A stretch of DNA of 64,000 bases from an uncultured Bacteroidota bacterium (GCA_937124965.1 CAKZLB010000039.1:62001-126000); one strand, 5' to 3'. Positions 36,271-45,543 are shown, counted from the first letter of the stretch. Notes: generated from the sequence alone by a model not told the origin. Program-made: numbers and translations.

Positions 36271-37008
36271 ATGAAAAAGTGGATATTAATTCTTACCGTT
36301 ACGATCACATTAACTTCATGTGATTCACTTTTACAGGTAATGGGGACCGCCAATGAGGTCTTAAATGAAACTTCAGGAATAACGCAAGGCGAAGCTGCTC
36401 AAGGTTTAAAAGAAGCATTAAACAAAGGAGTTACTAACGGCACGGGTTTCTTGGGAAAAACCAATGGTTTTCTAAATAACGAAGCATACAAAATCTTACT
36501 TCCGCAGGAGGTGAGAGATGCAGAAGCAAAAATACGTGGTAACGTTATTGCAAATGCTCTTGCAGGGAAAAAATTAGATGAGGTTATTAATGCAATGAAC
36601 AAGGGGGCTGAAAACGCAATGTCAGAAGCGAAGCCAATTTTTGCCAACGTAATTAAGCAAATGAGTATTGCAGATGCAATTAACATTGTAACAGGTGGTG
36701 ATGGAGCAGCAACAAACTATTTAAGGAACGCAACAAGCGCTGAGTTAAAGCAAAAGTTTCAGCCAGTTATATCAAGTGCGCTGGATAAAGTCGGAATCCA
36801 AAAACCATGGGCTGACGTTACAAAAGGGTACAATATGGTAATGGGCAAAAACGTTACCACAGACTTGAATGAGTACGTTACCGATAATGCAATGACTGCT
36901 TTGTTCTCTGAAATCAAAAAAGAAGAAGATAAAATTCGGGCAAATCCAGTGGCACGAACAACAGAAATATTAAAAAAAGTGTTTAGTTACGCGGATTCGA
37001 ATAAGTAA
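36271..37008 (+). CDS. DUF4197 lipoprotein
   Basis: A lipobox (LTSC, Cys17) precedes the DUF4197 domain: EAAQGLKEALNKGVTNG, LLPQEVRDAEAKIR, ENAMSEAKPIFANVIKQM, ADAINIVTGGDGAATNYLR and PWADVTKGYN. The family is exported and of unknown function. Palindrome GAGTTTTATAAAACTC (37015-37030) lies just after the stop. Confidence 0.87.
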   Translation: MKKWILILTVTITLTSCDSLLQVMGTANEVLNETSGITQGEAAQGLKEALNKGVTNGTGFLGKTNGFLNNEAYKILLPQEVRDAEAKIRGNVIANALAGKKLDEVINAMNKGAENAMSEAKPIFANVIKQMSIADAINIVTGGDGAATNYLRNATSAELKQKFQPVISSALDKVGIQKPWADVTKGYNMVMGKNVTTDLNEYVTDNAMTALFSEIKKEEDKIRANPVARTTEILKKVFSYADSNK

Positions 37009-37014
37009 AAATCT

Positions 37015-37030
37015 GAGTTTTATAAAACTC
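37015..37030. repeat. 16-base palindrome after DUF4197
   Basis: GAGTTTTATAAAACTC reads the same on both strands. It begins seven bases after the stop codon. As RNA it would fold with a 4-base TATA loop and could be a weak 3' hairpin. Confidence 0.4.
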
Positions 37031-37080
37031 TAAACGTATAAGGAAGAATCGAACCCGTGTTAAAAGAATATTAGTACATG

Positions 37081-37112
37081 AAAGGCGACTTACTCAATAG
37101 GGCGCCTTTTTT
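37081..37112. terminator. Hairpin with T tract between convergent genes
   Basis: AAAGGCG (37081-37087) pairs with CGCCTTT (37103-37109), followed by a run of T on the plus strand. It sits between DUF4197 and the convergent DUF3352 gene and may stop transcription from the left. Confidence 0.6.
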
Positions 37113-39051
37113 AGTACTTCTTTTTCTCAGTGAGTTTGCCTTTTTCGTCGTAATACTTCCAGGTTCCTTTTTTTCTACCCATTTTGTATTTCCCATCAAC
37201 CTTTTTCTCGCCATTTTTGTAGTATTCGGTATAATTGCCATCTAAGACACCATCAGATGTTTTTCCTTCAATTTGAGTTATCTCACTTCCTGGATATTTC
37301 TTTATGTATAAACCATCCTCAATCCATTCCATAGCAAAGTTTTTACTATTTATGTCGCGCTCTTCAGCAAACTGGCTATATAATTCACGGATAGATTCTT
37401 GAGAGGTAAATTCTTCCTCTTTTACAGCAACTGTTTCGGTTAATTGAATTCTCGTTTTAAACGCAGAGTTATCACCACTTAAGGTTATTCCGAAACTCTC
37501 AAAGGCTCTAAAGTAACGTTCGCTCTCAGATAGTGTTTTTTTGCTTTCCGGTTCCATTAAAGGAAGTAATGCTGGATACAAATTACTTGGTGAAGCATAT
37601 AGTGTCACACTCGTTTGGTCGTTATCCTTAACAAAACGCTGATATGAAGCAGAATTAGATAGGTTACGGTCGTTTTCGTAGTCCTCAATCAAACCAACAA
37701 TGGTGTATGGGCTATTGCAAAAAACGACATAGTCGCCAATGATAGCAAAATATGGCTTGTCAATTTTGTCAAAAGCTTTCCCAAAAAAAGCTCTGAAGAA
37801 ACCTTTTATGTCCAGATACTGAATATTGTAATTATGGTATACAATTGATCTGAATTTTGCTGGTGTGCGTTTTTTAACTTGCTGAGATATGTGATTTAGG
37901 TGTTTCGTAGCTAATCCAACATCACGTGCTTTAATCAACAAAACTGCAGCTTCATCAGTGTCATACGACAGGTTTTTCTTAAGTTGAGCGACAGTTACTT
38001 CGTCGCCAATCCAACTCAATAAATCTTCATCAACATTAATATTTAACAGACTTTCGATTCGTTGGATATTCTTTTCATAACTCTTTAAAGAGGCATCCAC
38101 AGAGCGAAGGGATTCTAGATTTTTTCGAAAAGTTTCAAAGTCACTAAAATTGAAACTCATAAACCAAGCTGTTCGATTTGAAAGAACATCTCCAGCACGA
38201 TTTTGACTTGCACCACTATTTAAAACAGCAGATACAACAGAGGTTTTTGTTGTGTCAGTGAGTGTTAAACCTTCCAAAATCCACGATTGGTCATCAATCA
38301 AACAATCAAAACCTGTGTAACTAAATAGAGAAGTAATTTCCCTTACAGATTCCAACCCATCTGACATATAACATGCAAATAAGTCATCGAGAAAATGATA
38401 ATTAATAAATAACTGACCTAAACCATCGTTAGGAATTGATTTATACAATTGACTAAACTCATTGTCATCAACGAGCGAATTGGCATCGACTGATTCAACC
38501 ACCGACTGCACTAACTTTTCATTGAAGCTAATTACTAATTGTGTTCCAATCTGAGTAAAAACAAGAGTCTCTCCATTGTCGTCTACAGCTTTTAGAATAG
38601 CTAAATCATCATGATCGTATGTTGATACTGTATAGTTGTTTGACTTAAGAATGTTAGATAGTGTAGTATTTACAATTGAAGAGTTTGCAGAAGCTTCAAG
38701 TTCAACAAAAAACAAGAAGTCATATGATTTGGAGTTTGTCTCGTGCGCACTAATGGTAAGGCTTCTATCGTCAAGAAAACTAAAAACTGCATCATTACTT
38801 GAGATTAAGGTATCTAAATAATTTGCGTCGTCTTCGATATCAATAAATGCTGGATGGGTTTTTAACAATTGCCAAATTGAGTGGCTGCTAAAGGATTTCC
38901 AGTTTTTAATTGGTTTGGTAGTTTGAAAAATATACATCGCATTAGTAGGTACTAACTTTATACCTTCAACAGACGATGATTTGTTAAAACGGAGGTATCC
39001 AAAAATTGCGGCAACAATAACAATGGGTATGATGTACTTTAAGTATTTCAT
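37111..39051 (-). CDS. DUF3352 protein with C-terminal YwqK-like repeats
   Basis: One N-terminal membrane helix (about 5-21) anchors a long extracytoplasmic domain of the DUF3352 type (VPTNAMYIFQTTKPIKNW near the start and SFNFSDFETFRKNL mid-way). The last ~55 residues carry YwqK/MORN-like repeats (GNYTEYYKNGEKKVDGKYK, GTWKYYDEKGKL), found elsewhere in toxin-antitoxin and surface proteins. The combination may be a membrane-tethered protein of unknown function. No -7 box close to the ATG matches well; TAACTTGC lies about 30 bases upstream on the minus strand. Confidence 0.75.
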   Translation of the reverse strand: MKYLKYIIPIVIVAAIFGYLRFNKSSSVEGIKLVPTNAMYIFQTTKPIKNWKSFSSHSIWQLLKTHPAFIDIEDDANYLDTLISSNDAVFSFLDDRSLTISAHETNSKSYDFLFFVELEASANSSIVNTTLSNILKSNNYTVSTYDHDDLAILKAVDDNGETLVFTQIGTQLVISFNEKLVQSVVESVDANSLVDDNEFSQLYKSIPNDGLGQLFINYHFLDDLFACYMSDGLESVREITSLFSYTGFDCLIDDQSWILEGLTLTDTTKTSVVSAVLNSGASQNRAGDVLSNRTAWFMSFNFSDFETFRKNLESLRSVDASLKSYEKNIQRIESLLNINVDEDLLSWIGDEVTVAQLKKNLSYDTDEAAVLLIKARDVGLATKHLNHISQQVKKRTPAKFRSIVYHNYNIQYLDIKGFFRAFFGKAFDKIDKPYFAIIGDYVVFCNSPYTIVGLIEDYENDRNLSNSASYQRFVKDNDQTSVTLYASPSNLYPALLPLMEPESKKTLSESERYFRAFESFGITLSGDNSAFKTRIQLTETVAVKEEEFTSQESIRELYSQFAEERDINSKNFAMEWIEDGLYIKKYPGSEITQIEGKTSDGVLDGNYTEYYKNGEKKVDGKYKMGRKKGTWKYYDEKGKLTEKKKY

Positions 39052-39152
39052 AAGACTTTCTGCGTTGGTTTTTTAACATTGTGCAAGTTAAAGACAAAAT
39101 CAATTTACTGAAACTAAAGAGTTGTTATACTGTTTATAGAATGAACTGATTG

Positions 39153-39160
39153 TAAATTCG
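39153..39160 (+). promoter_or_regulatory. -7-like box TAAATTCG before the small membrane protein
   Basis: TAAATTCG (TAnnTTCG variant) ends four bases before the GTG start at 39165, and a TTT at 39133-39135 is 17 bases upstream. The message would be leaderless. Confidence 0.45.
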
Positions 39161-39164
39161 CACG

Positions 39165-39473
39165 GTGAAAAAGTACTGGGATAGATTAAAAGGCAAGTGG
39201 GGAGTTGAAACAGATGCTCGAATGGCAAAAATTTTTATAGTTTTTGCAATTACCGGAACAGCCACTCTATTTGTTAGAAAAGGATTGTTCCAATTACTTG
39301 GAATCGATATTCAAAATCAAACACTGTCGGTAATTGTTAAGTGGGTAGCCATTTATTTCATTTATCAGATAATGCTGTATGTTGTGGGATACCTTTTCAA
39401 GGAAGGGGCTTTTTTTTGGCACTTTATAAAGAAAATGAATCTGCGAATGATTGGAAAAAAACCGAATAAATGA
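39165..39473 (+). CDS. Small membrane protein (DUF6787-like)
   Basis: The 102-residue protein has two predicted membrane helices (about residues 22-44 and 54-75) and an N-terminal motif WDRLKGKWGVE that I associate with a small Bacteroidota family near mrp; the family name is uncertain. It begins with GTG and overlaps the mrp start by 4 bp. It has a basic C-terminus. Confidence 0.55.
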   Translation: MKKYWDRLKGKWGVETDARMAKIFIVFAITGTATLFVRKGLFQLLGIDIQNQTLSVIVKWVAIYFIYQIMLYVVGYLFKEGAFFWHFIKKMNLRMIGKKPNK

Positions 39474-40531
39474 AATACACAGAAGATCAAATATTACATG
39501 CATTAAGTCATGTGGACGATCCAGATCTGAAAAAGGATTTGGTAACGTTAAACATGATTCAGAATATTAAGATTAGTGGGAATCAGGTTGATTTTGATGT
39601 CGAATTAACGACACCCGCATGCCCGATGAAGGACATGATCCAAAATGCGTGCATTAATGCGGTAAAGCATTTTGTGTCTAAGGATTTAGAAGTGACCCCC
39701 AACATGACAAGCAAAGTAACCTCTAGCAGAGAGGAGAAAGAAGTGTTGCCAGGAGTAAAAAATATTATTGCAGTTGCAAGTGGAAAGGGCGGTGTTGGGA
39801 AATCGACTGTTGCGGTAAATTTAGCTCGTAGTTTACAGGCATCTGGGGCCACGGTGGGGATATTAGATGCAGACATTTATGGTCCAAGCCTTCCAACGAT
39901 GTTTGGACTTGTAGGGCAAGTTCCAGGTCAAGTTGATGGTAAAATGGAACCATTGGTTAAAGACGGGATAAAAGTTGTTTCAATCGGATTTTTAGTTGAC
40001 CCCAAGCAAGCCATTGTTTGGAGAGGCCCAATGGCTTCGTCTGCAATTAAACAGTTTACAACCGATGTACATTGGGGTGAGTTAGACTACTTAATATTGG
40101 ATTTACCTCCAGGCACAGGTGATATACATTTAACAATTTCAAAACAGGTACCTGTGAGCGGAGTTGTAATTGTTACGACACCACAAACAGTTGCTCTAGC
40201 TGATTGTAAAAAAGCAGTAGACATGTTTTTAAATCCTAGTATAAATATTCCAATTTTTGGGATAGTGGAGAATATGAGCTATTTCTCGCCAACTGATATA
40301 CCTGATAAAAAATATTATCTCTTTGGTAAAGATGGAGGGAAAAACCTTGCCGAAGAATTTAACTTACCCTTATTAGGTCAAATTCCATTGATGGAGGAAA
40401 TTAGAATTTCTGGTGACGATGGAGAAGGACTAATTGGTGATGAAATTGTTAAAAGTGCGTATCTTGGCATTGCAGGTGAATTAGCTCGTCAGGTAGCCAT
40501 TAAAAACGGGATTGCTAGTTTAGCAAATTAA
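39470..40531 (+). CDS. apbC: Mrp/NBP35 family iron-sulfur cluster carrier ATPase
   Basis: The protein joins an N-terminal MIP18/FeS-assembly domain (residues ~4-85, with SHVDDPDLKKDLVTLNMI and TPACPMKDMI) to a P-loop ATPase: deviant Walker A GKGGVGKST, LDADIYGPSLPTMFG, LDLPPGTGD. It loads Fe-S clusters onto apoproteins. The CxxC pair normally found after ENMSYF in Mrp proteins is absent here (SPTDIPDKKYY). The adjacent NfuA-like gene supports a role in cluster trafficking. Confidence 0.9.
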   Translation: MKYTEDQILHALSHVDDPDLKKDLVTLNMIQNIKISGNQVDFDVELTTPACPMKDMIQNACINAVKHFVSKDLEVTPNMTSKVTSSREEKEVLPGVKNIIAVASGKGGVGKSTVAVNLARSLQASGATVGILDADIYGPSLPTMFGLVGQVPGQVDGKMEPLVKDGIKVVSIGFLVDPKQAIVWRGPMASSAIKQFTTDVHWGELDYLILDLPPGTGDIHLTISKQVPVSGVVIVTTPQTVALADCKKAVDMFLNPSINIPIFGIVENMSYFSPTDIPDKKYYLFGKDGGKNLAEEFNLPLLGQIPLMEEIRISGDDGEGLIGDEIVKSAYLGIAGELARQVAIKNGIASLAN

Positions 40532-40541
40532 CGTAACTTCG
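40512..40541 (+). promoter_or_regulatory. Promoter TTG-N19-TAACTTCG before the NifU-like gene
   Basis: TTG (40512-40514) and TAACTTCG (40534-40541) are 19 bases apart, the preferred Bacteroidota spacing, with a TTCG variant -7 box. It would start transcription just before the NifU-domain gene, so that gene can be expressed without mrp. Confidence 0.5.
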
Positions 40542-40559
40542 AATATTAATAACACTGCA

Positions 40560-40793
40560 TTGAATAGCGACACATTAAGTAAAATTGAAGAAGCATTAAA
40601 CAACATTAGACCTTTTTTAAAGGCAGATGGGGGTGATGTAGAATTAATTGGAGTTCAAGACGATGTTGTTCGCTTAAGACTCTTGGGGGCTTGTAGTAGC
40701 TGTGAAATCAGTCATATTACAATGAAAGCTGGTATTGAAGAGAGTATAAGAAGAATTTATCCTGAAGTAAAGGAAGTGATCGCTGAGGTGTAG
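40560..40793 (+). CDS. NifU C-terminal domain (Nfu) iron-sulfur scaffold
   Basis: This short protein (77 residues) is almost entirely one Nfu domain: ALNNIRPFLKADGGDVEL, then ACSSCEISHITMKAGIEESI with the cluster-binding CxxC. Nfu proteins hold and pass on 4Fe-4S clusters. It lies 28 bp after mrp, which carries clusters, so the two likely act together. No in-frame ATG precedes the domain, so the TTG at 40560 is the likely start. Confidence 0.88.
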   Translation: MNSDTLSKIEEALNNIRPFLKADGGDVELIGVQDDVVRLRLLGACSSCEISHITMKAGIEESIRRIYPEVKEVIAEV

Positions 40794-40799
40794 ATTTGG

Positions 40800-41681
40800 A
40801 TGACTTCTGATCGTCAGGATATCTCAATTTCCCAACTAGGAGTCATAGAGTTTCTCAATTGTTTTAGTGTATTAGTGGTTGCTGGGTCTGTTTCAACAGC
40901 CTATTTTTTTGGCAATGTGTTTCACACCACTTTACCTTTGTCCTTTTACTGGTTGTTAGCTTCTACAATTTGGGCGATTTACACGCTAGATCACATTTTG
41001 GATGGAATGAAGATGAAGATGCAATCGGTTTCAATACGACATTTGATTCATTACAAATATCGAAAATCAATCTTACCTGGTCTTACGGCATTAGTGATTT
41101 TTAATGCATATGTGGCGTGGATGTTTTTACCAAATCGAATAATAATTGCAGGCGTGGTTGTTAGTGTAGTTGTACTGTTATACTTTATTTTAGTGCACTA
41201 CTCAACAGTTAAAATTACGAAAGAGTTCTTTGTGTCAATTGTTGTTTGTGTTGGTATGGTTGTTTTGCCTGGACTGTATGGCGACTTGTCATTTTCTATA
41301 GTACCAGCCGTTCTGATCGTTACAATGGTGTTAATTAATTATTCTAATCTCTTGCTCTTTTCATACTTTGATTATGATTCTGATGTAAAAAATGGGCTTC
41401 AGTCTGCAGCGACAGAATGGGGCGAAGAGAAAACAAAGTCAGTAATTTTGTATGCTTTAGGAACTGGATTCTTTACTTTTTTTTGCTGGCTGCTCTTAAT
41501 TCAAAGTCCAGTAAAGTTAATAGTAAGTGTTGCCTTTCTGTTAATGTTCAACATTTTGCTCATATTATACATTCAGGAAGAGCGATTTTCAAAAGATGAG
41601 CAATATCGATTTTGGGGAGATTTTATTTATCTCGTTCCAGGTTTAGTTTGGTGGTTACTTTCGAAACAAACGTTCTTCTAG
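40800..41681 (+). CDS. UbiA-like prenyltransferase family membrane protein
   Basis: The protein has about eight hydrophobic segments and two acidic motifs at the expected places: YTLDHILDGMK after the second helix and FSYFDYDSDVKNG later, corresponding to the two D-rich diphosphate-binding loops of UbiA enzymes, although the first is not the classic NDxxDxxxD. It lies six bases after the Nfu gene. Substrates (an aromatic acceptor and a prenyl diphosphate) cannot be told. The stop overlaps the convergent galE gene by 4 bp. Confidence 0.7.
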   Translation: MTSDRQDISISQLGVIEFLNCFSVLVVAGSVSTAYFFGNVFHTTLPLSFYWLLASTIWAIYTLDHILDGMKMKMQSVSIRHLIHYKYRKSILPGLTALVIFNAYVAWMFLPNRIIIAGVVVSVVVLLYFILVHYSTVKITKEFFVSIVVCVGMVVLPGLYGDLSFSIVPAVLIVTMVLINYSNLLLFSYFDYDSDVKNGLQSAATEWGEEKTKSVILYALGTGFFTFFCWLLLIQSPVKLIVSVAFLLMFNILLILYIQEERFSKDEQYRFWGDFIYLVPGLVWWLLSKQTFF

Positions 41682-42685
41682 TCCTTAAGGGTTTGCTGCC
41701 AATCCCAAGCAGTACGTAACATCTCTTCCAAGCTAATTTCCGCTTTCCATCCAAGTATTTCATTTGCTTTTGTAGCGTCTGCCCAAATTTGCTCAACGTC
41801 TCCCGCACGTCGAGGACCATAAATATGGTTTAGTGATAAGCTATTAACCTTCTCAAAAGTATCAACAACTTCGGAAACAGATGTGCCCTTTCCAGTTCCT
41901 AAATTGAACACTTCGACCTTAAATGAATGGTTATCAGCAAAGTCTATCGCTTTCACATGAGCTTTAGCCAGGTCGACTACATGAATAAAATCGCGAATAT
42001 TTGTACCATCAGGAGTGTTGTAGTCATTGCCAAAAATTGTAAGCTTCTCACGTATTCCAGCAGCAGTTTGTGTAACGTATGGAATAAGATTGTTTGGTAT
42101 ACCAATTGGCAACTCTCCAATTAATGAAGATGAATGAGCGCCGACAGGATTAAAATATCTAAGAGATACGACTTTGGTGCTACTTACATTTGCAAAGTCA
42201 AATAAGATTTGTTCTCCAACAATTTTTGTTGTGCCATAAGGGGATATCGCTTGAACTATAGGGTGTTCTTCGGTAATCGGACTTTCTTTTGTATCACCAT
42301 AAACGGTGCAGGAAGAAGAAAAAACGATGTTGGGAACATTGTACTCCTTCACACATTCGAGCAATGATATCAGGCCTTCTATGTTGTTTCGATAGTATAA
42401 AATAGGGTTTTCAACGGACTCTCCAACGGCCTTAAATGCAGCAAAGTGAATAATGCCGGTTATGTTTTCAGACGCAAATACTTCTTTTAACTTTTCTGTG
42501 TTACAGACATCTATCTCATAAAATGGAAATGATTTTCCAGCAATCTTTTCAATTCGATTTTTTACATCAATTGTTGTATTCGACAGATTGTCAACAACAA
42601 CAACTTCAATCCCTTTACCCAGTAACTCAACAGTAGTATGACAACCAATGTAGCCTAAGCCTCCGGTAACTAAAATTTTACCCAT
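41678..42685 (-). CDS. galE: UDP-glucose 4-epimerase
   Basis: This extended short-chain dehydrogenase shows [10 protein letters not shown] for NAD binding (residues 7-16), the SSSCTVYG segment, and the catalytic YxxxK in SPYGTTK. The C-terminal [19 protein letters not shown] segment is typical of GalE. It interconverts UDP-glucose and UDP-galactose (or the N-acetyl forms) for surface polysaccharides. It overlaps the WbpD-like gene by 8 bp and probably shares its message. Confidence 0.92.
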   Translation of the reverse strand: MGKILVTGGLGYIGCHTTVELLGKGIEVVVVDNLSNTTIDVKNRIEKIAGKSFPFYEIDVCNTEKLKEVFASENITGIIHFAAFKAVGESVENPILYYRNNIEGLISLLECVKEYNVPNIVFSSSCTVYGDTKESPITEEHPIVQAISPYGTTKIVGEQILFDFANVSSTKVVSLRYFNPVGAHSSSLIGELPIGIPNNLIPYVTQTAAGIREKLTIFGNDYNTPDGTNIRDFIHVVDLAKAHVKAIDFADNHSFKVEVFNLGTGKGTSVSEVVDTFEKVNSLSLNHIYGPRRAGDVEQIWADATKANEILGWKAEISLEEMLRTAWDWQQTLKD

Positions 42686-43253
42686 TTTTACAAGAAACTA
42701 CGTTTTCAGATAAGTAATACTTTTCACCGCTTTCAGAACAAATTGCTTCCCCATTTTCATCGAAGTGCAAGCGCTGACCATATTTACTCATCCAGCCAAT
42801 GTGTTTCCCTGGATTTCCAACCATCAAGGCAAAAGCTGGAACTTCTTTTGTGATGACAGTACCAGCGCCAATGAAACAATATTCTCCAAGATCATTCCCA
42901 CAAACAATAGTCGCATTAGCGCCAATTGTGGCTCCTTTTCGAACGGTAGTTTTTAAATATTCACTTTTTCGATTAACAGCACTTCTCGGATTAATAACAT
43001 TCGTAAAAACCATACTCGGTCCCAAGAAAACATCATCTTCACAAATTACACCTGTGTAAATACTTACGTTATTTTGAATTTTGAGATTGTTTCCCAACAC
43101 AACATCCGGGCTAACGACTACATTCTGACCAATATTGCAGTTTTCGCCAATTACAGAATTGGACATTATATGACTAAAGTGCCAAATCTTAGTACCAGCA
43201 CCTATTGAGCAATTATCATCAATAACTGCCGTTTCATGAGCAAAATATTCCAT
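42678..43253 (-). CDS. WbpD/WlbB-like UDP-amino sugar N-acetyltransferase
   Basis: The protein is a left-handed beta-helix of hexapeptide repeats ([48 protein letters not shown]). [27 protein letters not shown] and [15 protein letters not shown] match the group that acetylates UDP-2-acetamido-3-amino-glucuronic acid in the synthesis of diacetamido uronic acids for O-antigen. The other genes of that pathway are not in view, so the exact sugar is uncertain. First gene of the galE pair. Confidence 0.82.
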   Translation of the reverse strand: MEYFAHETAVIDDNCSIGAGTKIWHFSHIMSNSVIGENCNIGQNVVVSPDVVLGNNLKIQNNVSIYTGVICEDDVFLGPSMVFTNVINPRSAVNRKSEYLKTTVRKGATIGANATIVCGNDLGEYCFIGAGTVITKEVPAFALMVGNPGKHIGWMSKYGQRLHFDENGEAICSESGEKYYLSENVVSCKNG

Positions 43254-43379
43254 GGTGCAAAGGAAAGAGAAACTGACAACCTCCGCAATACATAATTTAG
43301 CAATTTATGGTGAAACTATGTTTGATTATTCAGGACAGATTGAAAAAAGAATAATTATGTCATAGTCCTTTTTATCAAT

Positions 43380-43387
43380 TAATTTCG
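43380..43387 (+). promoter_or_regulatory. -7-like box TAATTTCG for the acyltransferase pair
   Basis: TAATTTCG (TAnnTTCG variant) ends nine bases before the ATG at 43397. The same octamer occurs before the OmpA gene at 19319-19326. Confidence 0.45.
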
Positions 43388-43396
43388 CTTAGCGAT

Positions 43397-44209
43397 ATGA
43401 CAAAGAAATTTATCGATGTTGAAGAAATAATTGCAACGAAAAACCCAACGTTGTTCAAAAGGCTTCCAAAATTTGTTATTCGTTTCCTAAAAAAAATTCT
43501 ACATCAGGATGAAGTCAATACCATTATAGAGGAAAACAAAGACATTCGAAATGAAGCTTTTTGTTCGGAGATTGTCGAACGTTTTGGCCTTAAATTATCA
43601 GTTTATGGTGAGGAAAATATACCTTTAAATGAGGGAGCAATATTTGTTGTAAACCATCCTTTAGGTGGCATGGATGCTATGACTTTAGTTGATGTTTTAA
43701 GCAAGTTTAGGACAGATATAAAATTTATTGTAAACGATATTTTACTTCATCTAGAAAGTCTAAAAGGGTTATTTGTCGGTGTTAATAAGCATGGAAGAAG
43801 TGCCAAAGAATCACTTCAAGAAGTTGAAAATCTTTTTGGTTCAGAGAATGCAATTTTTATTTTTCCAGCTGGTTTAGTAAGTCGTAAAGTGGGAGACAAG
43901 GTAGTAGATTTGGAATGGAAAAAGACTTTTGTAACACAATCTAAGAAGCACAATAAAAAAGTAATACCCGTTTACCTAAAGGGGCAACTAAGTCCTTTTT
44001 TTTACCGGTTGGCAAAGCTTCGTACTTGGTTGGGCATAAAAGTAAATATTGAGATGCTTTTTTTGGTGAATGAACTGTTCAAGCAAAAGAATAAGGCTAT
44101 AAGTGTTACATTTGGTAAACCAATTGAGGCTGCACGATTTGATTCAAGCAAGTCAGATAAGGAGTGGGCTCAGGTTGTTAAAAATCAGGTATATTCATTA
44201 TCCGATTAA
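43397..44209 (+). CDS. GlsA-like O-acyltransferase (lysophospholipid acyltransferase family)
   Basis: The NHPLGGMDAM motif is the family's catalytic box, here in the HX5D form rather than the usual NHX4D of PlsC, and is followed by FVGVNKHGRSAKES and IFIFPAGLVSRK (the FPEGTRS-type box). The protein is 270 residues. Paired with the OlsB/GlsB-like gene downstream, it resembles GlsA of Bacteroides, which adds the second, ester-linked acyl chain to make glycine lipids. This pairing suggests a glycine- or ornithine-type aminolipid pathway; substrate is by analogy only. Confidence 0.75.
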   Translation: MTKKFIDVEEIIATKNPTLFKRLPKFVIRFLKKILHQDEVNTIIEENKDIRNEAFCSEIVERFGLKLSVYGEENIPLNEGAIFVVNHPLGGMDAMTLVDVLSKFRTDIKFIVNDILLHLESLKGLFVGVNKHGRSAKESLQEVENLFGSENAIFIFPAGLVSRKVGDKVVDLEWKKTFVTQSKKHNKKVIPVYLKGQLSPFFYRLAKLRTWLGIKVNIEMLFLVNELFKQKNKAISVTFGKPIEAARFDSSKSDKEWAQVVKNQVYSLSD

Positions 44210-44211
44210 TA

Positions 44212-45150
44212 ATGAAGGAGAAAGCATTAGACTATATTATCGACCCAATTTCGTTGGATGTTTTGGAAGCGGAATTAACACAGGAACGCTTTGTTCGTAA
44301 AACGAACAAAGGTGATAACGAGATTTATGTGTTGAACCATCATAATAGCCCGATGGTTGTTAAAGAAATTGGTCGCTTGCGTGAGCTTACATTCGCCAAA
44401 GCAGGAGGAGGAACAGGAAAGTCTCTGGACTTAGATGATTTTGATACCTCAGAAAATTGTTATGAGCAGTTGATTTTATGGGCACCTGAAGCAAAAGAAA
44501 TAATAGGGGGCTATCGTTTCATAGATTGCTCAAAGATTGTAAATACATCACCCTTAGAATTGTCGACGAACCATTATTTTAATTTTTCTGAACGCTTTGT
44601 TTCGGAATACTTACCCCGAACAATAGAACTTGGAAGAAGTTGGGTTCAACCAAACTTTCAACCAACACAAGGATCACGAAAAGGAATTTTTGCACTGGAT
44701 AATTTGTGGGACGGACTCGGTGCGATAACCGTTGAGAATCCTCACATTGAACACTTCTTCGGAAAGGTAACTATGTATTCGAATTATGATACGGTATCGC
44801 GAGACGCAATTTTGTATTTCTTGGACAAATATTTTCACGATGACGAAGAATTAGTGAGACCTATAACTCCATTAACCTTAACATCCGATTTGTTAAGTTT
44901 TACTGAGGATATACGTGGGTTAGATTTTAAAGAAGCGCATAAAGTTTTGACTCGCTTTGTTAGAAGTAGAGGAGCGAATGTGCCTCCTTTAATAAACAAT
45001 TACATGCAACTTTCCCCAACAATGAAAGTTTTCGGAACTGCATTAAACCAAGATTTTGGTGATGTTGAAGAAACTGGAATACTTGTTACAATTGCCGATA
45101 TTTACCCAGAAAAAAAGGCACGACATGTCGATACGTATACCAAAAACTAA
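44212..45150 (+). CDS. GlsB/OlsB-like N-acyltransferase
   Basis: The protein has the PlsC-independent, GNAT-like N-acyltransferase pattern of the OlsB/GlsB group: VKEIGRLRELTFAKAGGGTG, an ELGRSWVQPNFQP motif, a RKGIFALDNLWDGLGA substrate loop, and KVFGTALNQDFGDVEETGI at the end. OlsB joins a 3-hydroxy acyl group to ornithine; GlsB does the same for glycine in Bacteroides. It lies two bases after the GlsA-like gene. Which amino acid it takes cannot be read from sequence. It overlaps the convergent rhodanese gene by 4 bp. Confidence 0.78.
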   Translation: MKEKALDYIIDPISLDVLEAELTQERFVRKTNKGDNEIYVLNHHNSPMVVKEIGRLRELTFAKAGGGTGKSLDLDDFDTSENCYEQLILWAPEAKEIIGGYRFIDCSKIVNTSPLELSTNHYFNFSERFVSEYLPRTIELGRSWVQPNFQPTQGSRKGIFALDNLWDGLGAITVENPHIEHFFGKVTMYSNYDTVSRDAILYFLDKYFHDDEELVRPITPLTLTSDLLSFTEDIRGLDFKEAHKVLTRFVRSRGANVPPLINNYMQLSPTMKVFGTALNQDFGDVEETGILVTIADIYPEKKARHVDTYTKN

Positions 45151-45470
45151 CTTTCGCTAGAGATAGAATTTAAGAGTTGGGGACAATTAACGATACCATC
45201 TGTCAAGTGGAAGACGTTTTCGAATCCTAGTTGAGCCATTATCCTTACCGCTGATTTACTTCTAACACCGATGGTGCAGTATACCAAATATGATTTTTTT
45301 TTGTCTAAAGCGTCGAGTTTTTCAATGGAACCATTATCCATTACATCGATGTTAAAAGAATTAGGGATGTGACTTTCTATATATTCTATAAAATTTCGGA
45401 CATCTATAATTTCTAAATCAGTTTGATTTAGCAACTCCCTGCAATAATTGTTGTCAACCTCGGTTATCAT
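45147..45470 (-). CDS. Rhodanese-like domain protein
   Basis: The protein is one rhodanese domain: IIDVRNFIEYIESHIPNSFNID, then the active site YCTIGVRSKSA with a Cys at the start of the loop and an Arg following. It may transfer sulfur or act as a sulfur carrier; the target is unknown. The 107-residue length is normal for single-domain proteins (GlpE-like). The gene is convergent with the GlsB-like gene (4-bp overlap). Confidence 0.87.
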   Translation of the reverse strand: MITEVDNNYCRELLNQTDLEIIDVRNFIEYIESHIPNSFNIDVMDNGSIEKLDALDKKKSYLVYCTIGVRSKSAVRIMAQLGFENVFHLTDGIVNCPQLLNSISSES

Positions 45471-45543
45471 TTACTAATCTACAAATGAAACGTGATGGCT
45501 GAAAGAAGAGACTGCTTGCAATCAGAAAGCGATATGATAAGAA

